Shown here in pieces: positions 14,001 to 23,958 of a stretch of DNA of 64,000 nucleotides (within the stretch, counting starts at the first letter, position 1; each line of letters opens with the position of its first letter). Under the pieces are notes generated by a model. That model ran no database searches, had not been told where the DNA came from, and saw nothing but the letters and a program-made list of their open reading frames with translations. The position numbers were made by a program, and so were the translations under genes. The stretch lies in contig CM017558.1 of assembly GCA_007844125.1 (NCBI GenBank), forward strand, positions 49,384,772 to 49,448,771. The letters are read 5' to 3'. This stretch comes from Sinonovacula constricta. Lineage: Eukaryota; Mollusca; Bivalvia; Cardiida; Solecurtidae.

Positions 14001-17000
14001 AAACAATCTAGAGATAGCGTATATATATATTTATATAACAGGGGAAATCAATATATATCTAAGTTATGACGTCATAAAATTAAAAAAAAAACTAAACAAA
14101 AGAGTCACGTAATTAAAAGGAATCATGTCTGCACTGTATATGGTCGAAGTATTTATTTTATAAAAACAGCACAACAACTTATACATAGTTGAAAAAAAAT
14201 ATTTGAATCAAGGACAATAAAAACCCAAAGACGGTGAGAAAATGATTGTGGCATCCTTTTCATGTGTGAATGGAGTTGAAGAACAGAAGTCAATGTGAAA
14301 GAAAAATACACGAAAAAATTCTGCTAGGATGCATTAAATAACAACATATATTGCATGCATAGGTCGGATCAAGCCAGCAACGCGTCAGTGAAACAGAAAT
14401 ACCGTATACACCCATTTTGTCCAATCCTATATCTGGTCTTTCATCTTTGCTTTTGTCCCTAAAATATTGAGTGACATTCCTTGTTGTGGCCCAGTTATAT
14501 TTTCGTTTAAAATATGCGCCATTTGTTCGCAGTAATCAGCCTTGATATAAATATTTATTAAATATACAACAATCGACACCAACTGTGTCCATTTTGTTTT
14601 ATTGTACGTTTCATGTAATGGGTTATTTTATGTATGATTAGACAAATTAATCATACCCTCAATATTAAAGTGGGCCTATATATAGACCACTTTGCTTTTT
14701 TGTACAGAATGTATTATATCAATCAGGAAAGAATAATAATCACTTTCAGCGATAGCCCTAGGTGCGGTACACCGTTTGTTTGTTTGCTATTTCAGGCTTG
14801 TATCAAAAGCGACCAACTAATAACCGCCCTGGAACCGGAAGCTGCCTCGATTCTCGGCATGCATCTCACTTGGAAAACGTTCAATAAATCAACTAACGAG
14901 GTTAACGCTCAAAGAGGTTTCCAAGATGGCTCTAAATACATCGTCGTTGATATGGGCGGTGAGTCGCACACAGCGTTTGTTACATATTTTTACATTGTAC
15001 CTAACTTCCTTGTCAATAAATGCCCCCTTATGGCGGCACTCCAATGCACTACCGACCTGCGCCACTGAGTCATATTACATGAATGTGTGTGTGCAGTTTT
15101 TCGTGGTTTTAAGGAAGTAAGCATAGACCTAACATACATATCACTACTAAAGAAGTATTTTAAGAGAGTTGTCAAAATCTATTTAAGATACCAATCGATG
15201 GGTTTTATAAAAAAATTGCTAAGAGAGTGAAAACGATAGTGATGATAATGGTGACGAAGATAATAATGATGTTTTTGATGATGATGATGTTTGTTTATTG
15301 GGTTTATCGTCCCACCAACAGTATTTCAGTTATCTGGAGACGGTGTCCACTTGAAGCAGATATAGTGCTGCCTTCACTGTGTATAGCATGCCGTGAACAC
15401 CTGGCATGATACCACACCCAGTCACATTATCCTGACACCGGGCCAACCAGTCGTGGAACTACCCTTATATTTGCTTGAGCGTTAGCAAGGGAGCTATGCC
15501 ACTACCATTTTTAACGACTTTGGTATGTCGCGGCCCGGGATCGAACCCGGGGCCTCCCGTACCTGGAGCCGACGCTCTACCGATTGCGCTACCAGGTCCG
15601 GTATGATGATGATGATCATGATGTTTGTGATAATGATGATGAAGATGATGATAATGATGATTTTGATGATGATGATTATGTTTATAATGAAGTTGTGTTT
15701 AATCTAGGCGGTATCGTCAACATAACGTTACATCAGGTCGTGAGTGAAAATTCTCTTTGGGAGCTTGCACCACCAAGCAGTGGACATTGGGGTGGCACTA
15801 AAGTAGACGAGAACTTTTTAGGGCTGCTTAAAAGTATCGTAGGTACGTGGGTCGCTTTTGTGTGAGGTGCTTTAAATTCATCATAATTATGTTTTTTTAT
15901 TAGTTCTTATATAGGTCATATCTCAAATACCTGTAGTGGTTCGCCTATCTTTTCATTTGGACATACAATTGAACATTTGAAAGCTTTACAATTCTTTTAA
16001 TTTAAACGACGCTTACTTGAATAAGATATATTTACACAAAACCAATGTCTGTTCACTATTTGTAACAATGATGTGCATTTTTGTTTAGGAAGTGATGTTT
16101 TTCAACAGTTTGCAAAGGATGAACATGAGGATTTGAAGGATCTGTACAGAAACTTTGAAGCAACCAAGCGAACGTATGACGGTAAAGCCAAGACAATGAG
16201 AATTTCCGTTCCAACTTCTCTCTTACAATTTATGAACAAGATGTATCCGACAAGAAAAGTCGAAGAAGAAATTGAAAAAGATAGTACACTGAAAGGTAAG
16301 GTCATTTGGAGCAGTGATATCTTAAAGGTTGATTCTAGTATATATACAAGATTCTTCCATCAGTCCGTCAACGACACAATAAACGACATCAAACGAGTTG
16401 TAGGAAATGTGCCAGATGTTCAGACCATTCTTCTGGTTGGTGGTTGTGCCGAGTCCCCGCTGATTTATAAAACAATTGAAGAACAATTCCCTAACAAAAA
16501 GGTGATTGTACCAGAAGATGCTAGTCTCGCAGTTCTGAAAGGAGCAGTAATTTATGGACACTTCCCAACCACCATGGTTTCCAGGGTGGCTAAACTCTCG
16601 TACGGTATGTGCGTCTTCAAAGACTTTGTACCAGGTCGTCACTCACAGGACAAACGCGTGGCCTTTGGAACGAAGGAAAAATGTAAAGACATATTTGCCG
16701 TTCATGTTGAGAAAGGCCAAGAACTTAAATTTGGAGAAAAACAGTCATCACATCGATATACAAGACTTCAGCGAGAACAGACGTCGCTTGTGTTTGACTT
16801 CTTTACGTCGGAGACAAAGAATCCTGCGTACGTCACAGACCTAGGTTGTGCATCACTAGGTCAGCTGGAGGTGGAACTGCAGCCGTGGTCCAGGGGTATT
16901 GTTGTCTCGCTAATATTCGGAGGTACAGAGCTAATGGCCGAGGGCTTTGATGAAGTGACTAAGCAAAAGACTGTCGCAAACTTTAAATTTCTTACGGAGT

Positions 17001-17002
17001 AA
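7671..17002 (+). CDS. HSPA12-like (heat shock 70 kDa protein 12-type) protein, gene 1
   Basis: Six coding exons: 7671-8003, 10468-10595, 12911-13010, 14796-14958, 15708-15842, 16089-17002 (1,773 nt, 590 residues), all with GT/AG borders and compatible phases. Visible Hsp70/actin-fold motifs: phosphate 1 DFGTTYSGYAF (residues 21-31), TVPAIW, EPEAAS (conserved Glu), phosphate 2 DMGGGIVNIT, and adenosine motif ILLVGGCAESPLI. There is no signal peptide, membrane segment, Hsp70 substrate-binding domain or EEVD tail, as usual for HSPA12; the family is cytosolic and somewhat longer in vertebrates (about 675-686 aa). Start chosen at 7,671 because the upstream in-frame ATG (7,605) lies before the acceptor at 7,660; the ATG has A at -3 and G at +4. 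Oddity: genes 2 and 3 read GGGTVDIT in phosphate 2; here Thr is Ile and Asp is Asn, positions that in Hsc70 (T204, D206) serve ATP hydrolysis. Probably a reduced or dead ATPase. Confidence 0.93.
9465..10020 (+). mobile_element. LINE reverse-transcriptase fossil in intron of gene 1
   Basis: The stretch 9,474-9,668 translates with the sequence NEKWSCIGSDLEVVNSFNYI followed by GTILTNNGS, typical of the region after the reverse transcriptase of CR1/Jockey-like non-LTR elements common in molluscs. The remainder is decayed. Related and better preserved copies lie at the same intron position in genes 2 and 3, so the insertion predates the gene duplications. Confidence 0.7.
10468..10595 (+). CDS. gene 1 coding exon 2
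   Basis: 128 nt, phase 0 to phase 2, acceptor TTTTCAG and donor AG|GTAAAT. Encodes HYKIKDQNGKEVEAL, a stretch conserved with genes 2 and 3. It was missed by simple ORF length because it is short. Confidence 0.9.
10709..12900. other. intron between coding exons 2 and 3 of gene 1
   Basis: Contains a short (CT)n run at about 10,709-10,731. At the position where genes 2 and 3 carry the 14-bp minisatellite there is only a single TTTAATATCTTC-like unit (about 11,310). ORFs at 11,828-12,058 and 12,660-12,899 show nothing recognisable. Confidence 0.6.
12911..13010 (+). CDS. gene 1 coding exon 3
   Basis: 100 nt between acceptor TTAACAG and donor CAG|GTATTT, phase 2 to 0. Encodes DIQWVLTVPAIW, the HSPA12 signature. 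The next residues are PVSAKQFM, where genes 2 and 3 have SDGAKQFM: a three-residue replacement in a normally conserved helix start. Confidence 0.92.
14796..14958 (+). CDS. gene 1 coding exon 4
   Basis: 163 nt, acceptor TATTTCAG, donor GGCG|GTGAGT, phase 0 to 1. Encodes ALEPEAASILGMHLTW, with the Glu equivalent to the catalytic-site Glu of Hsp70, and ends in IVVDMGG, the first half of phosphate 2. Confidence 0.93.
15235..15700. repeat. (GAT)n-rich microsatellite interrupted by a SINE
   Basis: Imperfect GAT/ATG repeats at 15,235-15,289 and 15,603-15,681 flank a SINE. Together they account for the length of this intron (749 bp) compared with 178 and 177 bp in genes 2 and 3. Confidence 0.85.
15290..15602 (-). 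mobile_element. tRNA-derived SINE inserted in GAT repeat, intron 4 of gene 1
   Basis: On the minus strand the head reads GGACCTGGTAGCGCAATCGG, with an A box near 15,578-15,594 and B box GGGTTCGATCCC near 15,537-15,550; both are close to consensus, so the insertion may be fairly young. The body (left part) shares the GTGTCCACTTGAAGCAGATA region with a truncated relative at 19,360-19,480. The target-site duplication cannot be separated from the surrounding GAT repeat. Confidence 0.85.
15708..15842 (+). CDS. gene 1 coding exon 5
   Basis: 135 nt, acceptor AATCTAG, donor GTAG|GTACGT, phase 1 to 1. Completes phosphate 2 as GGIVNITLHQVV; genes 2 and 3 have GGTVDITLHQVV. It also contains GHWGGTKVDENF. 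A partial second copy of the exon end plus donor (AGGTGCTTTAAATTCATCAT, about 15,865) follows in the intron. Confidence 0.92.
16089..17002 (+). CDS. gene 1 coding exon 6 (terminal)
   Basis: 914 nt from acceptor TTGTTTAG to TAA at 17,000-17,002. Encodes the second half of the ATPase fold with the adenosine motif (TILLVGGCAESPLI), then GAVIYGHFPT and the C-terminal segment typical of HSPA12 (SLIFGGTEL), ending FKFLTE. Confidence 0.95.
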
Positions 17003-17259
17003 TGATGTAACAAAACGCTCACAGAATTGTACAATGTCGTTATCAAACGGTAAAAAATATGGATTCTTATTAAACAACGCAAATGATAATTTCCGTAAAG
17101 GAACAACTATATACAAAATCCAGAGTGTTTTACGTCATTATCGAGCAACGTGCTGCCAGATTAAGAGGAAATCCTGCTCGGAGAGTTAAAGAAAATATTC
17201 AGAGAGCTTAAGATTTTGTGATCAAACAAAGAGCAGTTTAAATTAATTTTGAATTCTTC

Positions 17260-17265
17260 AATAAA
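17260..17265 (+). terminator. candidate polyadenylation signal, gene 1
   Basis: AATAAA about 258 bp after the stop codon; another lies near 17,412. Similarity to the downstream flanks of genes 2 and 3 continues to about 17,600. Confidence 0.4.
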
Positions 17266-18242
17266 GAGCAGAGAAAAAACAGAGAAAAAACTATCCTTAC
17301 AGAATACTGATGTAACAAAATACAGAGGTGTTGATTCCGTGATATAACAAAGAACTTTATGAACGTTTCGACCAGAACATTTAACATATGACAAAAGTTT
17401 GTAATCCGCTAAATAAAGAAAAACTGTTGCAATATTTAGGCTAAACAAAAACAAACTAAAGTGTGTTTGTTGCATTATGTTAATCAAGAACTGTCTTTAA
17501 ATGCACATTTTGAAGTAAGTAAAGTGTGATATTATGATGGCAATACCCAACAAGGAATTGTTGGTGAACTTCAGTCCCTCAATTAACAGGGATGCAAATG
17601 GGAATATATAAATGTGCGCCGATCTGACCTAGTGACCAAATTCTTGATTCCATGTGATCCAGTTTTGGACTCATCCAGTATTACAAGCAGGCAAACAATC
17701 TGACCGAGTTAAGTAAACGTTGCAATACCTCAACGTTGTTAACCAACTAGCCTGCCTCTTCACAAGAACCGGAACTTTAATAAAAATGAGGGAAAAGGGA
17801 AAATAAAATAGTGTTCGATCAAGTCTTTGATGAAGAACCCCGGGTTTGCCAGCCATGTACTGTCTGTATGTACCAGTAATCATAAAAATCTATGTAACAT
17901 GCATACCTGTAGTCCTGACTCACAGTATATAAAATGGTTAACAAGACATACAAACATAAGTGTAAAGTCCTGTCCATGTAAATACTTAATACTATGGTAT
18001 TATTAAAAAGCATGAATACATACTGAAAAAGATCCAAATGACAGTGTTGCTTTCTTTTTCTCTCTTGTTGATGAATCACCTCATTGACATGTAGGTTGAG
18101 TTTCTGGAAGTTCAAATTATTTAACAATATATTTCGATTTCATAAGTAATATACTTGTAATTACATAAATCTTCTTTGCATATGCTGCAGACAATAAGCT
18201 TTCTTGTGAATTTGTTTATTTTCTGTGAACAATAAACCTTCA

Positions 18243-18430
18243 CAACAGTGGCCAAGCAGTTAGTGGATGACTTTATCTCTTCAACCCCTCACGGCATGAG
18301 TTCCTAGTGCTAGATGGATAAGAACTTTCACGGAGAGGTTTTTCGGCTTACCTGCAATGCACCAGTGGTTCTACCTAAACATAAGATTGGGCTTTCCTCC
18401 TCTAAAAATAAGCAGGACGTTGCCAAAATG
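18243..18430 (+). mobile_element. degenerate tRNA-Ser/Leu-like SINE
   Basis: GTGGCCAAGCAGTTAGTGGA resembles a class II tRNA A box and GAGTTCCTAGTGCTA is a decayed B-box region. The body has CAGTGGTTCTAC, shared in inverted orientation with the element at 5,800-6,003. Confidence 0.55.
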
Positions 18431-19359
18431 ACTATAACTGTGTGTGTAACAAAAATATCTTAACGCTGCACTACTTTTACCAACATAAAATGAAGCTTAT
18501 GCTCTTAAATTTTCAATCTATAAAAAACCTTAGAACTTTAACCAGATTTAAAGATGCAATCGATCACTGGGTTTAGGAGCTCTGAGGTTCTGTGTTTACA
18601 TCAAGGTACAAAATATCAAATTCATTAAAACAGGTAGAGGTATGGTTACCTGGCTAAGCCTCAATCCAATATGAGTGTTTCCATGAATGATTGGCATGGA
18701 GTAAGTATATTATGACTGGGTGTGCTATCATGTTATGGAGTTCATTTCATGCATTTCCCAATGAAGGTAAAACTATATGCCTCAAGTCTGGAATAACTGA
18801 CAAGTAAGTGGGTGATCAACTAATCAAACATATTTTTACACAAAATTTAAGACAATTTACATACAACAAAATAGAGATGTTGGTTTTGCTAACTCACAAT
18901 TTAATTTTTGTCACACAGGTGGGGATATATAGTTATGATTTTCCAAGTTGAGTGTATGAACATATATTAAGTTTTAAAATTGACTTAAATACTGTGCTCA
19001 ACTTACTTTGATGGAATTTTGTCTGACCATTGTCACTTTTCAGCTCCAGACATAAACACACTGATGTCACTGAAATGAGGTGTCTAAGTTGTATAACATG
19101 TAACAATAAAAATATTTTCGCTGACAGGGTATTTTGTGGACAATGACTTAAGGTACTTGCAGCATAGGATAAAAACCAAGCCAACAATTAAACAGTTATA
19201 AAGATGGTATGAATAAAGCACCATAGTCTAATCTTAGCTTGTAAGAGAAATTCACTTGTTGACCTGGTGTAAGGATACATGAAATGAAACTAGGTGTAGT
19301 ATTATGTCATGTTTTCACATTGAAGACAGCACCATCTTCACAGGAAGCTAGTCCGGATG

Positions 19360-19480
19360 TTTGGACGTGTGGATCGCCCCATTAACAATCTTTCACTTGA
19401 GAAGAGACAGTGTCCATTTAAAGGAGATAGTGCTGCATTCACTGTATTAACATGCTGGACATCCTGGTGTCAGTGTTGAG
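19360..19480 (-). mobile_element. truncated SINE body
   Basis: GACAGTGTCCATTTAAAGGA and the following GATAGTGCTGCATTCACTGT match the body of the SINE at 15,290-15,602 in the same orientation. The tRNA-like head is missing. Confidence 0.6.
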
Positions 19481-20044
19481 AATAAAAAGAACAATGAAGG
19501 TCATACATGTCTGGTTTAAGTGGAAACTTTCTGCAGGTTACTGAATTCATGATAGTGGGATTCTAAATACAATACTTTGCAAGTAACAAAAGTATTATAC
19601 AGATCATCATGTCAATAGAACAAGGTTAGATATTTCAAAGTTTTAATTACAAAAAAATATATAATTACCTCATTTCATGTAATTCAGTTGCATTTGACAA
19701 TAAAAACATCTCACACACTGGTGTCGAAGTAAAATGATAATCCAGCATAGGCTTCGAATAGTGTTTAGTTATCATGTGGGATCCTGCAGCTGAAGAGAAC
19801 CACATTTTATGACAATAACAGAATGGACCAAGACAGAAAATTGCATTAAATGATTGCAGGAATAAGAGATTTTGTTATGTGATTTTACACATTTTCATAC
19901 AAATAGACTTGGGACATATATAGTTAAAATATCATGTCATATGTTTGTTTAACTCTCTCTAATGTAATTATGGTGATATCCAGCTTTTTTATTGAGGAAG
20001 ACCCCAGGAGTATCCACAGCACATGGCTGGGTAGGTCAGTTGGA

Positions 20045-20135
20045 ATACCTTACATATTATTTATCCTGACAAGGACTTGAACCTATACGGTTAAAGGCAG
20101 CATGAGTCAGAGACTCAACCCCTCTACCAGGGGCC
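20045..20135 (-). mobile_element. tRNA-like SINE head fragment
   Basis: On the minus strand CCTGGTAGAGGGGTTGAGTC (A-box region) is followed by GGTTCAAGTCC, a consensus B box. The spacing fits a tRNA, but stems do not pair well, so a SINE fragment is preferred over a tRNA gene. Confidence 0.6.
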
Positions 20136-20307
20136 ATGTGTAAACATCATTACATATATTACACGGTATATTTTTAATTTATGGTAAATATTTTTTTGTA
20201 CTTATATAATTCTATTATAATGAATATGTTGATAAATGTTCTAGTTAACACAAATGCAGTCCTAAAATGAGACAATACAAACTATCTATGCCTGAATCAG
20301 TTCAAAT

Positions 20308-20310
<3 letters not shown>

Positions 20311-20403
<93 letters not shown>
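20311..20403. repeat. (TA)n microsatellite
   Basis: A 93-bp run of TA immediately left of the 78-bp palindrome. Confidence 0.97.
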
Positions 20404-20404
<1 letters not shown>

Positions 20405-20405
<1 letters not shown>

Positions 20406-20482
20406 TAAATCTTAAAAAGCGACACCGGACGTAACAATATATATATATATTGTTACGTCCGGTGTCGCTTTTTAAGATTTAT
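20405..20482. repeat. perfect 78-bp palindrome
   Basis: Arms 20,405-20,443 and 20,444-20,482 are exact reverse complements with no spacer; the centre is TA-rich and the outer part contains GCGACACCGGACGTAACAAT. The right arm continues into sequence beginning TGTTACGTCC, which looks like the start of a mobile-element end (LTR or terminal inverted repeat), but I could not identify the element. Confidence 0.9.
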
Positions 20483-21987
20483 TAATAAAATGGCACGAAA
20501 TGGTGTAACAGAAAGAACAAGCCAGCAACAAACTAGTACAATAATGTTTTATTTTAATAAACAATTAAATCTTTAGCGTAACAAAATAATAACAAATATA
20601 TCAGACATATTTAGGATGTGTTCCTTTAACAGTCCAATTAACAATCCAACGTCGAATAATCCTGACGAGTTTTCGGTAGAATGTCCTCGTAGATACGCAC
20701 AGTTGAAAAAATCCAAAGACAGAACAATACACGAATGTAATTAATATAATTTCAAATCCAAAACTTTAATATTTTTATCACTGTAGAATATAATAAGTCC
20801 ACGTAAGTTCCAACACAGAAAGGTTTAATATAGAAGCTGCAAGTATTTCCAAACTGTATGTCCAAAACTTTTTGTCCAAACTTTATATCCAAACTTCCTT
20901 TATAGTAAATAAACAAATGAATTTTCTAGCGTGATCCTTTTCTTTCTAGCAGTTACGCGAATGCTACGTCATGCGAAATACCTCAGGACTAATACAATAA
21001 ACAACCCCTTAACCTGACAAGCGTGACCTTAAACGCTATACTTAAAATTCCTAATAATGCTTGTACACGCAGCGTCTACCTGATATTTTTTACGCAGGAT
21101 CTGTCTGCTTTCAGTTCAATTCCATTGCCATCGTCGTTCAATACATCTATCTATCTTCCAATAATGTCAAACCCCTAATGGGGACCAAGACATTTACGCA
21201 TCAAGCTCCAAAAAAAGTTAGAAGAACTGAACAAGATAAAAAAAATTTGAACCTAATTAACTGAAATAAAGATTAGAAAACAAAGATCAAGAAATAAAAA
21301 AAATGCATATTGCTTACATGTATGGTGAGATATGTTCAATCTGACAAACTGCCTGACTAAACTGCTGCAGGGTATTACAAGCTTATATATTCTATATAAA
21401 TCCGCCATCTTGGATTGTGGAATCAATTTTTGAGGTCTATTTATATCTTGGATAACAAGTTCTCTATTTAAACCCTGAATGGCGAAATATTATATCCGTC
21501 TTTTCTTAAACAACCTGTGACAATCATTTTATACGCTACTTAGAAATTCTCTCTCGCTACCCTTTATTGAAAACTGTATGAAGTAATAGAGTAATTAAGA
21601 AGATAATAACATATTAACATATCTGATTATAATATATACGTTTCATGTTATTTACTGGTACAAATGAAAGCACTCGGCCTACTTCTATTGTTACTAGGTG
21701 TAAATCATATCTAAGACCTTTGATGACCTGGCGTTGAGGAATGCAACCTCATACAGGTAATTTAGTTATAACAACAGTTTAAAACAAGTTATGACGAGGG
21801 TTTAACGTTTTATATATACTTTATTTACATGTATGCACAGCAGTTCGCATAAGTATATACACTATTGATTATCAAAATATTTATATAGATTTTAATGAAG
21901 AAAACAATCAATTAAATTCTATGAAAACGTTTTAATAAACATTTTATCCGTATGTCAATGTTCATTGAAACCTCTACGCACACATTA
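20483..21987. other. unassigned, probably mobile-element-derived
   Basis: No recognisable coding region. A short motif (GTCCAAA/ATCCAAA) recurs several times at about 20,840-20,905. The stretch lies between the palindrome and the Polinton-type remnant and may be part of it, but nothing in the sequence proves this. Confidence 0.4.
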
Positions 21988-22204
21988 CTAAAAGTCACTA
22001 GCCTTAATCCAACTGTTAAACTTTTTAGGATAGTATTTCCATCGTACAAAGTACTGTGTGTTTTCCCCTTTTCGTCTGGTCTTTGATACTTTGTCCACTT
22101 TCAACGTCTGGTCAGGATCAATGTCTACTTTCTATAGTTCGCTTTGATAAAATGTTCCCGTGATATCTTCGTCATTTAAGTCCCGTAGTATGTAGATCGG
22201 TAGT

Positions 22205-22650
22205 CACTCGGAACTCCTCGGGTAATTCCGTCCTCTACGTAATCACCTCGGAAATAATGCTGTCGCCGCCATATTGACGAACTACTTTCAAAATGGCAAT
22301 CGTACCTAAACGGCGATCTCCGGCAAGCTTCGAAATCACCTAAGCGTGATCCGAGTGCATGCAGGGTAATAACTGGCATGTTACACTTTTACCAAATCCT
22401 GTTGGTAATATACATACAGTATCAACTAAGTTAAAAATATTCTTTAACGAAGCAATCTGCTCTTCTTTCAAGGAGTATTGAACCTCCATTGTATCTAAAG
22501 CGTACTGCATGCACTTTGAAAAGTCAGCCATCTTTGTTTACATAATGCAAAGTTATTCGCCGGGGCAAATCACCAACTGGTGTATTCATACAATTACATC
22601 CGAGGCATTATCTCCGAAGCTTGCCGGAGATCGCCGAGTAGGTACGATTG
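22205..22650 (-). mobile_element. MULE-like DNA element carrying a helicase fragment
   Basis: The 446-bp insert is flanked by the direct repeat GATCGGTAGT (22,195-22,204 and 22,651-22,660), and removing it restores the integrase reading frame. A 36-bp inverted repeat with two mismatches lies at 22,297-22,332 and 22,615-22,650 (right copy terminal), and the extreme ends are loosely inverted (CACTCGG... against CAATCGTACC...). A 9-10 bp duplication fits Mutator-like elements. The insert contains the 5' part of a RecQ-type helicase gene. Confidence 0.75.
22340..22531 (-). pseudogene. RecQ-like DNA helicase N-terminal fragment
   Basis: 63 codons from ATG at 22,531. Residues 1-38 (MADFSKCMQYALDTM, then YSLKEEQIASLKNIF) and the Walker A-type motif CILPTGFGKSV match the beginning of RecQ-family helicase-like proteins; the fragment ends soon after QLLP. 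It lies wholly inside the MULE-like insert, so it was probably captured. Without helicase motifs II-VI it cannot be a helicase. Confidence 0.7.
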
Positions 22651-23075
22651 GATCGGTAGTATTAATCTGTGATATCGTTTATGTATTTTAAACACCTCGC
22701 CCAAATAAGTCTCATCGTACGCGTGAGTGAATGCGTTTCGAAGATGACTGATCCGTACATAATCGCCTATTTTGAATTTAAATGGTCTGAGTTTAATATT
22801 CTCTCTGTCCGTTTTCGGGTTTTGAGCGAAGTACGTGGACAATCGTACTTCCTCTTGATTAGTGTCTTTTACATCCGAAGGTCTCATTCTAATGATTCTG
22901 TGATACGTATGGTTGTAATTGTAGGCTATGTTCTGTAGAATAGGAAGATAGGTATAATCCTCCTTGTGCGAAAAGTAACGGTATAGTTTCTGTTTGATAG
23001 TTAAGATAGCTCTCAATGATGTTGACGCCTTAGTTTCGTTCTGTGTTGGAAAGTATTTGAAGTCGTTTTCCGGCA

Positions 23076-23462
23076 TCAACGACTGTACCTTTCTTGCACG
23101 AAATGATCGATGGTGGGAACCTTCTGTAATACTGTTATACGTTTATATTTGCCAGCTTCAGGGTATAAATCGTCTAAAATCATTAAATTGTTGATTCTTG
23201 GATCAATTAAATCATCATCGTCTAAGTCAATTGGAATGCCTTGTATGAATTTCACTTTCGGCACTACTTAATTCTGAACCACACTGTACAATGGTTGCCA
23301 TCGTTTGTACAGCCATTCTATTCTCTGAATGCCGGGCCGAATGGTATCTCTGTTATTTTGAAACAATTGTTTTACAATTGTTGTCTTTTCACAAGCTGAA
23401 ACATTAAACGGAATTTTATTATATGTATTTGAAAATGAATTGTTCTTTTTAGAGAAAAACAT
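23076..23462 (-). pseudogene. Polinton/Maverick-type packaging ATPase remnant
   Basis: On the minus strand one frame carries VKQLFQNN, IQRIEWLYKRWQPLY, an in-frame TAA (23,268-23,270), then DLDDDDLIDPRINNLMILDD, the Walker B region. The segment at the Walker A position reads SACEKT, lacking the expected glycines. After KRIT a two-base frameshift leads into GSHHRS, and the frame then joins directly to the integrase remnant, so a deletion has fused two normally separate genes. The family (FtsK/HerA-type ATPase of Polintons) is recognised from motif pattern only. Confidence 0.7.
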
Positions 23463-23810
23463 GTTTTAAAAATTTAATTACAAATATTAGGGAAAAAATC
23501 TATGAAAACTGCTACTTCTCACAGTTTAAAATTACTAAAAAAAGAATAAAAATCTGTAAAAAATACACAATAATGGCCTTTTAAAAGAAAAAAAAAGAAA
23601 TTAAGTTTGAAATGTAAGAAAAAATGTAGAATTTAATGATGAAAAAAAATCCAAGAAAAATAATACCTGTAGGACCTGAAATTATTATGGTAATAGGATG
23701 TAAATACACCATGTTTCTAATACTTTTTTCTTGTGACGATTGCGGTGCTGGTGGCGGCGGCGGCGGGGTGTTAAATACATACTAACCTCCGTTACATGCA
23801 AACAGAAGGG
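23463..23810. other. upstream flank of gene 2
   Basis: AT-rich, with a (GGC)n-rich patch at about 23,747-23,766. No gene. Confidence 0.5.
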
Positions 23811-23844
23811 AAATAACTAAAGATTGGTGGGTATTTCCTACTTT

Positions 23845-23958
23845 CGTTTTGGCTCATAACTCCCCCAGTTGTTTCTTGGAGTAAATTGTAGTGTTTTACT
23901 CTTAAAATCTCAACTGGACCGAACGGAGATGATGAACAGTTTGAGCCGCACCATACTG
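23845..23958 (+). other. probable 5' exon of gene 2, TATA-less, with uORF
   Basis: Homologous to 6,175-6,324, ending CTG|GTAAGT. Compared with gene 1, seven bases are missing after GGAAATAACT (about 23,809-23,818), removing the TATA box. The exon gains ATG at 23,929; after splicing to 29,233 this opens a 12-codon uORF whose TAG (29,239-29,241) ends one base before the main ATG. Confidence 0.6.

Larger units (their letters stand above)
17600..20310. other. intergenic stretch with SINE remnants, no gene
   Basis: No convincing coding region. The sequence no longer matches the downstream flanks of genes 2 and 3 after about 17,600. SINE-derived pieces are listed separately. Confidence 0.6.
21988..23090 (-). 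pseudogene. Polinton/Maverick-type integrase remnant, split by an insertion
   Basis: On the minus strand, 23,090-22,660 encodes the C-terminal part of a retroviral-like integrase with YNHTYHRIIRMRPSDV and FKIGDYVRISHLRNAFT; 22,194-21,988 resumes with DLNDEDITGTFYQSEL and a chromodomain-like end (QYFVRWKYYPKKFNSW) before a TAG stop. This arrangement is typical of integrases of self-synthesising Polinton/Maverick elements and related transposon-derived proteins of invertebrates. It is broken by one in-frame TAG (just after QSEL), by a 446-bp element at 22,205-22,650, and by loss of the catalytic N-terminal part. Unit A of the later 17-kb duplication starts inside the neighbouring ATPase, so this part was not duplicated. 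Confidence 0.8.

Noticed and set aside
20045..20135. Possible tRNA gene on the minus strand
   Set aside because: Consensus B box, but the arms do not pair; a SINE head is more likely.
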